Assembly (NCBI GenBank): GCA_016715405.1
Contig: JADKAE010000010.1
Span: forward strand, 189,001-253,000
Direction: 5' to 3'
DNA length: 64,000 nucleotides
Source: Saprospiraceae bacterium
Lineage (GTDB): Bacteria > Bacteroidota > Bacteroidia > Chitinophagales > Saprospiraceae
The translations under genes were made by a program, and so were the position numbers. Each line of letters opens with the position of its first letter. Position 1 is the first letter of the stretch. The notes below the pieces were generated by a model. That model made no database searches and was not told the DNA's origin. It saw nothing but the letters and a program-made list of their open reading frames with translations. Positions 42,892 through 51,027 of this stretch are shown here, in pieces.

Positions 42892-43392
42892 TTGAGCAAA
42901 AAGAGATTCACTACCGGCCTGGAAAGTCTGTTTGGCGAAACCACGGACTTGTTTTCCGACAAGGAGCAAAACGCTTTGCCGGCCGACGTTGAATTGGCTC
43001 AGGGCAAGCAGGGTGATACGGCTAAAAAGCCGGGCGGCAAGGATTTTTCCTCGGCGCTGGCCTCTTTTTTGCACACGGCTTTTGAAGATGCTTTTGAAGA
43101 ACAAATAGAGGCCCGCAAATCGGCGCCCTCCGCAGCCAGCGATACACCGGTACAACCGCCTAAGCCGGCCAGCGGCCTCGATCTGCTCATCCGCAGTACG
43201 ATAACGCCTAGCGGAGTAGAGATTCATCCCTTTGCCACCCGCCGTATTACGTTGGTTTTCGATAATGATATGCTTGGAAAACTCAAATCCATCGCCAAGA
43301 TTGAAAAATCCCATATGAAAGACATTGTAAACGATATTGTAGCCACGTATATCAGCGATTACGAACGCAAATACGGGCAGCTACCTTTTTGA
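42892..43392 (+). CDS. Probable ribbon-helix-helix DNA-binding partner of ParA
   Basis: A 166-residue protein starting at TTG 42892 (MSKKRFTTGLESLFGE). The N-terminal ~110 residues are polar and low in hydrophobics with a short KKRFTTGLESLFG lead and several Pro/Ala/Ser linkers. The last ~50 residues read RRITLVFDNDMLGKLKSIAK followed by SHMKDIVNDIVATYISDYERKYG: one strand then two helices, the ribbon-helix-helix pattern used by ParG-type and DUF3408-like centromere-binding proteins. Position just after ParA supports the role. There is no ParB-type HTH or CTPase domain. Inference; no direct family match claimed. Confidence 0.62.
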   Translation: MSKKRFTTGLESLFGETTDLFSDKEQNALPADVELAQGKQGDTAKKPGGKDFSSALASFLHTAFEDAFEEQIEARKSAPSAASDTPVQPPKPASGLDLLIRSTITPSGVEIHPFATRRITLVFDNDMLGKLKSIAKIEKSHMKDIVNDIVATYISDYERKYGQLPF

Positions 43393-43440
43393 GAAATAAC
43401 GACACATGAGTTCTTGCTTTAACCACAAAACAATCTAGAC

Positions 43441-44103
43441 ATGTCAAGAGTAGATTATCTCACCATCGGCATCGTGGGCGTTTGTCTGGCCGCCCTGGGA
43501 TTCCTGGTTTTCAAAACTGTCAAGCTGATGAGCAATGATGCCCCACCGGAAGAAACCCTGATAGAAACGCCATACGAGGATACGACCGGCATCGGCGCTT
43601 ACAGCGACTATGGCGATACTTCTCTCAATTCGTATACCAAAGAAGAGGACCTCGACGACGATCAGTTGACGGCAACCGATTATGAGGAGGAACCCACAAA
43701 AGAAACAGCCAAATCGGCGAAGCCGGCAACAAAGGAGACTAAAACTGCCACAAAGCCGGCTACGACTACAAAGTCGGAGCCGAAACCAGCCGCCACTACG
43801 TCAAAAACTGCTACCAGCCAGCGCGATGAAAGCTTCGAAGAACCCGCTGCCGGCCGCAGTACTTCTTCCAGCGAGGGTAATTATCTGGTAATTGCCGGGT
43901 CTTTCAAGAGCAAAACCAACGCGGAAAACCAGGTAAAGCGTCTGCACAAATTGGGGTATAACGATGCCAGTGTCGAATCTTTCAACAATGGTGCATTAGC
44001 TGTAGCCCTCGTAGACCGCTTTTCTTCGCAGTCAGATGCCCAGGCACTGAAAAAGGAATTGGAAGCGAAGGGCGTGGAGGCTATTGTGAAGAAGAAGCAA
44101 TAG
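43441..44103 (+). CDS. SPOR-domain membrane protein
   Basis: A 220-residue bitopic protein. An N-terminal membrane helix (TIGIVGVCLAALGFLVFKTV, ~8-27), an acidic then Lys/Thr/Ala/Pro-rich linker (~30-140: KETKTATKPATTTKSEPKP), and a C-terminal SPOR domain (YLVIAGSFKSKTNAENQVKRL ... YNDASVESFNNGALAVALVDRFSSQSDAQALKKELEAKGVEAIV). SPOR domains bind glycan strands stripped of stem peptides, often at the division site. Follows the RHH-like gene by 48 bases and may be in the same unit. Confidence 0.92.
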   Translation: MSRVDYLTIGIVGVCLAALGFLVFKTVKLMSNDAPPEETLIETPYEDTTGIGAYSDYGDTSLNSYTKEEDLDDDQLTATDYEEEPTKETAKSAKPATKETKTATKPATTTKSEPKPAATTSKTATSQRDESFEEPAAGRSTSSSEGNYLVIAGSFKSKTNAENQVKRLHKLGYNDASVESFNNGALAVALVDRFSSQSDAQALKKELEAKGVEAIVKKKQ

Positions 44104-44130
44104 GATTCTACCGCATCTGACGATGGCCAT

Positions 44131-44152
44131 ACCCTGGGCTAAAGTCCAGGGT
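44131..44152. terminator. Hairpin between convergent SPOR and rhodanese genes
   Basis: accctgg ... ccagggt, a 7-bp GC-rich stem with an 8-base loop. No long T-run on either side. Confidence 0.4.
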
Positions 44153-44163
44153 TGAAAGCAGGA

Positions 44164-44466
44164 CTACTTCCCAAACGCCTCCTGCCAGTCGAGCATGCCG
44201 CCTAAGAGGTTGCGCACGTTTTGGTAGCCGGCCTGTTGCATAATCTGCTTCGCTGTGTCGCTGCGCCTGCCGGAGCGGCAATACACCACGATTTCTTCGG
44301 CTTTGTGTTCCGACATCTCTTCGATGGCGCGCATTACGTTGCCCAGCGGGCACAATAGGCCGCCGATATTGAATTCTTCGTGTTCATAAGGCTCTCGCAC
44401 ATCGATCAGGTGGATGGTTTCGCCTTTATCCATTCTTTCTTTTAATTCCTGAACGGTAATATCCAT
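44164..44466 (-). CDS. Single-domain rhodanese-like protein
   Basis: A 100-residue protein: TVQELKERMDKGETIHLIDVREPYEHEEFNIGG, then EEIVVYCRSGRRSDTAKQIM with the active-site Cys loop CRSGRR, then NVRNLLGGMLDWQEAFG. Rhodaneses carry sulfane sulfur on the Cys. Cytoplasmic, no signal. It lies 12 bases downstream of a T9SS protein gene on the same strand. Confidence 0.93.
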   Translation of the reverse strand: MDITVQELKERMDKGETIHLIDVREPYEHEEFNIGGLLCPLGNVMRAIEEMSEHKAEEIVVYCRSGRRSDTAKQIMQQAGYQNVRNLLGGMLDWQEAFGK

Positions 44467-44478
44467 GTGGGTGTTTTT

Positions 44479-47026
44479 TTAATGCACAATTACGAGTTTG
44501 CGATGCTGTACCTGCTGGGTGTCCAAGTGGCGTACGGCCATCCAGTATACGCCGTTGGGTAGGCCGGCCGTTGGCAATTCAGGGGCAAGGGCGCCCTGTT
44601 GTATAAGCTGGCCATTACTATTAAACAAGCGGAAATCAAATTGTTAATACACACCGCTGGGTAGGCTCACCGATACGACGTTGGAAGCCGGATTGGGGTA
44701 AATAGCCCACTCAAACCCTGTTTCTGATATTGGTTCTTCTACCGGCGTGGCAACGGGTGTAACTCCCCCCACTACCGGTCTGATCATAAGCGCTCCGCCA
44801 GGGGTAAATTCTGAAAGCGGTTCCCATCCCTGACCGCTGTTGCGGAAAATAAACTCCTTGGCGTTGGGGCGATTTTTGTCGTAGCCGATAGGCACACAAC
44901 GCGTGAACTCGCAAGAGGTGACCTGTTGCCAACCCACGTAAAAATCGCCGGCGGGAATAAACAGCGGGGCATTATTACCATCGGGGCCCACCAGCGGGTA
45001 GGTAGTAAAGCCCTGCAGCGTATCAAAAAACGAATCTGTGTAATAAGGGAGTATGGGTTGCGAATAATCAGGTGAATTATCGAGCTGACCGATCCACACG
45101 CGCAGGCGGAAGGTCTGATCGCTTACATCGGCGGAGGTGTGCGGGATATGGATTCGCACGGCGCGCAGCGAGTCGGCTACGCCGGCCGTAAATTTCATAG
45201 CTACCTGTGTACCTTCAGAGGTCACCAGGCCTGTCTCGGCGGTACCGTCGTCGTAGGCGAAATAGTTGTCGAACACGGTCGTTTGGGTCACCTGGTCGTT
45301 GCGCTGTACGGCTTCGAAGCCGGGCTGGTTAATTTGGGAAGTGTTATTGAGCGTATATTTTAATTGAAAATCGAGGCGGTCTGAGTCGTCAAAAGTAGGA
45401 CCCTCCATAGTGAGCAGGTAATTGGGCCATACATCGGGGAAGCCGGTGGGGTCGTCGAGCAGTTGATAGGTGCGACTTACCGACATACCGTTGGGTATAT
45501 TGGCTTCCAGTCCGTTGAAAAGTGTGACTGCCGAGCCGAACACATCAAATCCGGAATTTTGTTCCGTCAGGCTCACTGAAGAGGGGCTCGCATTCAGGGG
45601 TTGACTGGCATGGTTGTATACCCCGGCCGAGATCGTTTCGTCGAGCTCTATTGCTTCGCGGCCTTCAAAATGGCGCCAGGGCATGCTGGTATAATTTTTT
45701 AAAATAAAATTGGGTTGTTGCGTGAAGGCTACGTCGCTAAAAATAGAATCGATATTGACCGCATCCAGTCGTACATAGTCGAGATGCCAAGTGTCATTCA
45801 TGCCCAGGCGGTCGGCGTAATTCCGGAAGCGGAACTGGAAGCCTTTATAGCGAAATTCCTGGGGTACGGGCACGGCATAAAAGTGGAATAGCTCCGGGGT
45901 GGTATTTGTTTGACTGCCAGGCACGCCTTTGAGGGCAAGCGCGATTTGCCAGATACCAAAGGTATTTTTGTATTCTAACACCAGTGAATCTTGTAATTCA
46001 GGGCGGTCTACCAGTCCACGGCGTTGTGCCCAAAAAGTGAGCGTAAGGTCGCCGCCGGCGCCTTGCAGGTTGAGGTATCTGCTGGTGAGATAATCCGAGG
46101 GGCCGTATTGTCCGCCGTAAGGGCTTCCCCTGCCGTCAACACCGTCAAAAGTAGCCACACCGATAGAAGGGGGCAATTCGGCCATCGTGGTATTGACGAA
46201 AGGGTCTATGTCGAGCCAGAGGTCTGCTGATGGCAATGGACCGGCATACGAAAAGTCGTCCATAAAGGGCAACCCGACGGTATCACTGCTGATGCGCATC
46301 GCATAGTGAAACGTATCGCAAACGGCGTATTCGTCGCACAGAGCCAGGCATATCGAATCGGTACCGGCATAACGCGAAGCTTCGTACACAAAGCGGTAGT
46401 CGGGGGCGGAATAGTCGGTAAACCAGTATCGCTGTGCGCGCCCCTGGTAGTTGTCGTCACAATCCACGAAAGTATTACAGGTGAGTTCCCCCGGCAGCAA
46501 GTCTTTGTTGGCTTCGATAGTAATCAATTCTTCCTGGTCGAGGTTAACCCGTGGTGGGAAATAATTGCGGCCGGCGCGTTTGGCCACAAAATAATAGGTG
46601 ATCGAATCGTAGCAAACCGAAGCGTCGGGTTTGCACAATTTGACTTCCAGGGTATCCCTGCCGAATATTACATCGTTGTGTGCGGTATAATAGAGCGAGT
46701 CTTTAACAATTACAGCGGCGCCGAATTGCAAGTTGTCGCATCCTTCGCAAAGCAGTACAGCAGTGGTGTCGTTGGTAGGATCCACAAAAAACGCGTTGGT
46801 CGGTTCGCCGGCCGGCTTCTGCATAGGTTACGCCTGTTTCCACTATTGGGCAGGCATTTTTTTCAATAGCTGCAGCGGGGTTATATTGCCATTCTGCGGG
46901 CCGCGCCTGCATATTTTGTATAAAATGCTGCTTCAGCACGGGATTTTCCGTAAGCGGCGTCAATTGCTGCGCACTTGCCACCGAGCACATCCACAAAGCC
47001 CACAGCGCGACGTACAATTTTTTCAT
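44479..47026 (-). CDS. Large secreted T9SS-type protein (one frameshift and an in-frame TAA)
   Basis: Start ATG 47026 (MKKLYVALWALWMCSVASAQ, signal peptide). A one-base insertion near 46808-46814 splits the frame; correction gives EAGGEPTNAFFVDPTND. The body is beta-rich, with several Cys (DNNYQGRAQ..., CLALCDEYAVC) and a DGVDGRGSPYGG stretch followed by a concanavalin-like domain (DLTLTFWAQRRGL ... WHLDYVRLDAVNI). The C-terminus has ISETGFEWAIYPNPASNVVSVSLPSGVY, then TAA (44644-44646), then in frame QFDFRLFNSNGQLIQQG ... LPNGVYWMAVRHL ... HRKLVIVH: the rest of a Por-type sorting domain. Corrected length ~848 residues. Exported cell-surface or secreted protein; activity unknown. Confidence 0.8.
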
Positions 47027-47142
47027 TATCATAGTTGCTTTTGATACTTTCTCAAAACGACGATTGTCGGGAATTGTTGTTTTTTCACATACCCGGTGAC
47101 GTGCCCTGACGGACATCTGACGAATTCCGGCGTGTCAAATTG

Positions 47143-48108
47143 TTATTCCTGTTGTTGTTCCTCAATAATGGGTTCTTCTTCGGGGCAGCCTTCTGGTTTG
47201 GTATTGGTGAGATAAATGTTGATTTGTTCACCAATCCGGATCATTTGTCCATCCACATACTCCGGTTCTTGCTTCCACACATAGGCATCATCGAGCACTT
47301 CGCCATACACGGCGCCTATGCTAAGATTCATGCTGGTAATCAGGAAGTGAGCTGCCTTATATTGCTGGCAGACCAGATTGGGTACTGCCACCATGCCGGT
47401 ATGTCGCTGGGTTACTACAAATTCGAGTGTGCTGCCTTGTGGCACGCCTACGCCTTTGCGCAGGTCGTTGTCGGTAATTTTCCTATCGCCGTAGAAGAAA
47501 TATTGAATCGTATTTTCCTCCTGCACGCTGTCAAAAACCCTTTCTTTTACAACTGCCTTCAGCTTGAGCACGCGGAGTTTTTTGGCATATTGCTCGAAGT
47601 CGTAACTGCCAACCAGCGTAGGCAATTCAATTTCGGGAGGTGTTTTACTATAAATAGAAAAATAGATCGTGCGATTTTGCTTCACACGCGAGGAAGGTCT
47701 GGGATCTTGCTGGAAGACGGTCCCGGGTATTTTTTCGGGCTCGAAGATAGAATCCAGCACCATCACGGAAAAACTCCGGTTGCGGGCTTTTCGCTGGGCT
47801 TCATCAATTTGCATGCCTTCAAAATTGGGTACGGTAAGCGATTCGCCGTGGCGGGTATACCAGCGCAATCCGAGTGTAAAAAGCGTGATGAAAACGAATA
47901 AAAATCCGAGAAGTACGCCCAAATTGCGTAAAAAATAGGATGAAGTAAAAAACTCGCGCGTGCGCGACACCCACTGCTGGAAGGGCGTGGGCGGCTTTTC
48001 CAGGCCGAAATAGGGTTCTGCCTTGGCATTTTCGCCGGTATTACCTGTGTCTCCCATCATTGCTTTGGCTTCTTCTGCTGCTGCTTGCTCTTGCCGGTAG
48101 CTGTCCAT
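47143..48108 (-). CDS. PASTA-domain membrane protein
   Basis: About 321 residues from ATG 48108 (MDSYRQEQAAAEEAKAMMGD). A cytoplasmic head of ~60 residues, one membrane helix (LGVLLGFLFVFITLFTLGLRWY), then three PASTA repeats: LTVPNFEGMQIDEAQRKARNR, IELPTLVGSYDFEQYAKKLRVL and VAVPNLVCQQYKAAHFLITSMNL. PASTA domains bind muropeptides or peptidoglycan stem peptides. There is no kinase or transpeptidase domain, unlike the better-known PASTA proteins. It lies 19 bases after the double Ddl gene and probably belongs with it. The acidic Glu/Gln tail is notable. Confidence 0.88.
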   Translation of the reverse strand: MDSYRQEQAAAEEAKAMMGDTGNTGENAKAEPYFGLEKPPTPFQQWVSRTREFFTSSYFLRNLGVLLGFLFVFITLFTLGLRWYTRHGESLTVPNFEGMQIDEAQRKARNRSFSVMVLDSIFEPEKIPGTVFQQDPRPSSRVKQNRTIYFSIYSKTPPEIELPTLVGSYDFEQYAKKLRVLKLKAVVKERVFDSVQEENTIQYFFYGDRKITDNDLRKGVGVPQGSTLEFVVTQRHTGMVAVPNLVCQQYKAAHFLITSMNLSIGAVYGEVLDDAYVWKQEPEYVDGQMIRIGEQINIYLTNTKPEGCPEEEPIIEEQQQE

Positions 48109-48127
48109 CTCGGCTACGGGTGTTAAT

Positions 48128-50893
48128 TCATCCGGGGAGCAGGCTGGTAAACGCGGTTGCTTCCCCCTGTGTTTGCGTAGCGGTAACCCCACTGCCCAGC
48201 CGCGCTCTGCGTGCAAAAGCAAAGCTCAGTATTTTGTCGATAAAATCGTAGGGCTTATAGCCGTTGATCGCTGCCTGGTGAAAAATACAGGTTGCAGGGG
48301 TCATGCCCGGCAGCGAATTCACCTCGATCACCAGCGTTTCGGCGCGTTGGTTGTCAAAGATGCGCACAAAAGCGTCGATTCGGGCATAGCCTTGTACATC
48401 GAGGATTCGGGCTGCTCTTTCGAGATCGGATTTGACCTGGTCGGCAATTTTTTGATAAATCGATTTATTCGGACTAAACCTGGCGGGCGTAATATTTTGG
48501 CCTTCTCCTGCCAGGAATTTCTCTTCGAGCGAAAGCACCTCGCCGGTAGCAAGGGTTTCAGAGGGTTCGAATATCTCGTAGCGCAGCGTGCCGTCGATAT
48601 TGTAATGGGTGAGCAAGCCCCCCGTAATTTCGATGAAGTGACCCGCGCCGTTTCTGGAAATGAGATTTTCAAATAAGATCTCGTCTTTTCGCGGAAACTC
48701 TTCTTTGGGTTTGAGGTTTAGTATTTTTCGCTGTTGGGGGCCTTCGTCGTCAAGGGGGCGGAACATCATTTGTACGAATGCCTCCAATTCGGCCCGCGTG
48801 CGAATCACTTTTACCGCCGAGCTGCATCCATCGTCGACGGGTTTGGCCACCAATGGATAACCATATTTCGCTTCAATATGAGCGTAGCAGTTTGCTGCGC
48901 CGGTGGTAAATTCTTCTTTTTTGATGATTAACTGATCGGCCACCTGAAACCCGTTTTTTTTCAGAGTTTGCAGGGTTCTGTGCTTGTCGATCGTGATTTT
49001 CGACGAGGTTACTCCCGAGCCGTTGTAGGGGATGTGCATGGCGTCGAGGTACGTTTGTACTTGTCCGTCTTCGCCGGGGCGGCCGTGCAGGGCGATAAAA
49101 ACGCCGTCGATCAGGCTCGGCAATTCTTCGAGCGAAATTTTTCGGGGAGCAAAAACGACATCGTTAGAAGCGTATTTTCGTGTGATATCGGCGCACTGAA
49201 GTTTGATTTGGTCAATAACGGGATGCTCTTTCCATCCCAGTATTTTATCGCGAATATCGTCGGCGTTGTCTTTAAGCAATAAATTAATAGGCAGCTGGTA
49301 CAATTCAAAATGGCTTGCATCGCCCGTCAGGAAAATGGGAATGGGCTCGTATTTATCCGAGCTGGATAGTTTTTCAAAAATATTCCTTCCGCTTTCTACC
49401 GAAATATGTCTTTCAAAAGAGTATCCCCCCAGAATCACCCCAATGCGTTTGCGGGCAGACTGAGATACTTTCAGTGATTGAATAGATTCATCCAGGATGC
49501 GAATATATCCTTTCCATGCAGCTTCTTCGGGTTGTTCGGCAAAACGTTCCTGCAGCGAGATCCGGATGATATAAGTCAGGTATTGAGAGGGGTTGAGTCC
49601 AATTTCCGCTGCCTGGTGGAAGAAAAAAGAAGAGGGCAACATGCCCGATGTGGTATTTGGATCATTGAGGAAAATCTGGTCGTCCTGGGTAATAAAGCCA
49701 TCGATACGCGCGCAAGTGGCAAAGCCCAGTTCAAGGAACAGGCGCTCGCATTCTCCGCGAATGGCGTTGATTTGGGGTGAGGGGAGGTTAATAGGGGTTA
49801 CTTTTCGGGATAGGCCCGGCATATATTTCGAGCGATAGTCGAATACTTCTTTGCCTTTTACGATTTCAGTGGGAGGCAAGGCAACTGCGCTGCCGTCTTC
49901 TTTTCGTAAAACTATGCATGAGAATTCCTTACCGTGGATAAACGATTCGATGATCACCTCTCGTTCATCCTGGAAGCTTTCTAAAATAAAGAAGCCGTTG
50001 TCAATTTGTGCCGATTGGTCATCGAGGTAGCTCAACAGTACTTCAGGGTGATAGATGGTATGTTTTTGTTCGTGAAAAGTGACAGAAAGGGGAAAGCCCA
50101 GTCCGTCGCGAATATCGCTGAGAAGACGGATGTACTCGACGCGTTCGAAATGATCGCGGTCCATCCATTCATTTACCGGGATAATTTCGCGGAAGAAGGC
50201 GCGGTTGATAGCTTGTTCAAAACCCTCCACGCCCAGTTTTTCGTCGGCAATAGACACGCCGATTGACGATCCCTGGTTGGCCGGTCGTATCACCATTGGG
50301 AATCCCACCTTATCGACAGATTGGTAGTAGAAGGTTTCGATATCGGCGGCGAGCCAGTCTTCGCGTTTGAGCGTCATTACCGTGGGCTCAGAAAAGCCTT
50401 TTTCCGCCATCAGGCGTTTTTGCAGGGCTTTGTCCATGCCGATTTCGCTGGCGCGAATACCGCTGCCGGTATAGGGGATATGCAGGTTTTGCAGCTCGCG
50501 CTGAATTTGGCCGTCTTCACCATAAAGCCCGTGCAGCGCCAAAAAAGCCACGTGCATCAAGGTGGGTAACTCGCTGGGTTCAACCCGGCGGCCTACTTCG
50601 GCTATCATCCGGTCTTGTTCCGCTATGCTCAGGGCGCCCAGGCTTTCGGAATAGATTTGGAATTCATTGGGAGAAGGGGGTAACTGGTCGATAGGCGGGT
50701 AGAAATCGCGTATGGTGCCTTTGTAGATAAACTGCCAGTCGAGCAAAATGAAGTTCTTCTGGCTATCTACAAAAATAGGCACCGGCTCGAAGAGCGATTT
50801 GTTCAAATTATCATATACGGTGCGACCTCCAGCAAAGGAAATTTCGCGTTCGCGGGAAGGGCCCCCAAAGAAAATGCCGACTCTTAGCTTCAT
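48128..50893 (-). CDS. Tandem D-alanine--D-alanine ligase (two ATP-grasp modules in one chain)
   Basis: A 921-residue protein from ATG 50893 (MKLRVGIFFGGPSRE). Module 1 (~1-455) and module 2 (~481-921) each have the Ddl N-lobe (VGIFFGGPSREREIS / IGVILGGYSFERHIS), the FLALHGLYGEDGQIQ / FIALHGRPGEDGQVQ and IPYTGSG / IPYNGSG loops, an ATP-grasp core and an RID...xxN metal site. The final metal motif is EVN in module 2 (IEVNSLPGMTP) but D-P-N in module 1 (NDPNTTSGM), so module 1 keeps an acid and the Asn but not the usual Glu. Module 1 also has an extra ~70 residues (EWMDRDHFERVEYIRLL ... EREV). Makes D-Ala-D-Ala for MurF. Which module is active is unknown. Confidence 0.9.
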   Translation of the reverse strand: MKLRVGIFFGGPSREREISFAGGRTVYDNLNKSLFEPVPIFVDSQKNFILLDWQFIYKGTIRDFYPPIDQLPPSPNEFQIYSESLGALSIAEQDRMIAEVGRRVEPSELPTLMHVAFLALHGLYGEDGQIQRELQNLHIPYTGSGIRASEIGMDKALQKRLMAEKGFSEPTVMTLKREDWLAADIETFYYQSVDKVGFPMVIRPANQGSSIGVSIADEKLGVEGFEQAINRAFFREIIPVNEWMDRDHFERVEYIRLLSDIRDGLGFPLSVTFHEQKHTIYHPEVLLSYLDDQSAQIDNGFFILESFQDEREVIIESFIHGKEFSCIVLRKEDGSAVALPPTEIVKGKEVFDYRSKYMPGLSRKVTPINLPSPQINAIRGECERLFLELGFATCARIDGFITQDDQIFLNDPNTTSGMLPSSFFFHQAAEIGLNPSQYLTYIIRISLQERFAEQPEEAAWKGYIRILDESIQSLKVSQSARKRIGVILGGYSFERHISVESGRNIFEKLSSSDKYEPIPIFLTGDASHFELYQLPINLLLKDNADDIRDKILGWKEHPVIDQIKLQCADITRKYASNDVVFAPRKISLEELPSLIDGVFIALHGRPGEDGQVQTYLDAMHIPYNGSGVTSSKITIDKHRTLQTLKKNGFQVADQLIIKKEEFTTGAANCYAHIEAKYGYPLVAKPVDDGCSSAVKVIRTRAELEAFVQMMFRPLDDEGPQQRKILNLKPKEEFPRKDEILFENLISRNGAGHFIEITGGLLTHYNIDGTLRYEIFEPSETLATGEVLSLEEKFLAGEGQNITPARFSPNKSIYQKIADQVKSDLERAARILDVQGYARIDAFVRIFDNQRAETLVIEVNSLPGMTPATCIFHQAAINGYKPYDFIDKILSFAFARRARLGSGVTATQTQGEATAFTSLLPG

Positions 50894-50922
50894 ATAGTTT
50901 ACCAGGTAGCTTAAATAACCTG

Positions 50923-50930
50923 CAAATTTA
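50923..50930 (-). promoter_or_regulatory. Putative -7 box TAAATTTG for the double ddl gene
   Basis: Exact TAnnTTTG match on the minus strand, ~30 bases before the ATG at 50893. Confidence 0.5.
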
Positions 50931-50940
50931 GTAAAAACAT

Positions 50941-50970
50941 GAGGCATCCCGAATTTTTTCGAGATGCCTC
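50941..50970 (-). terminator. Rho-independent terminator of the T9SS protein gene
   Basis: gaggcatc ... gatgcctc with a 13-position stem (one G-T pair) and an A-rich loop on the minus strand, followed by tttttac (complement of 50931-50938). ~57 bases after the minus-strand stop at 51028. Confidence 0.8.
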
Positions 50971-51027
50971 ATTCACTTTAAGAAAAACGGTGTGAAATAT
51001 CCCGGCTATACCGGTTGAATTTCGACA

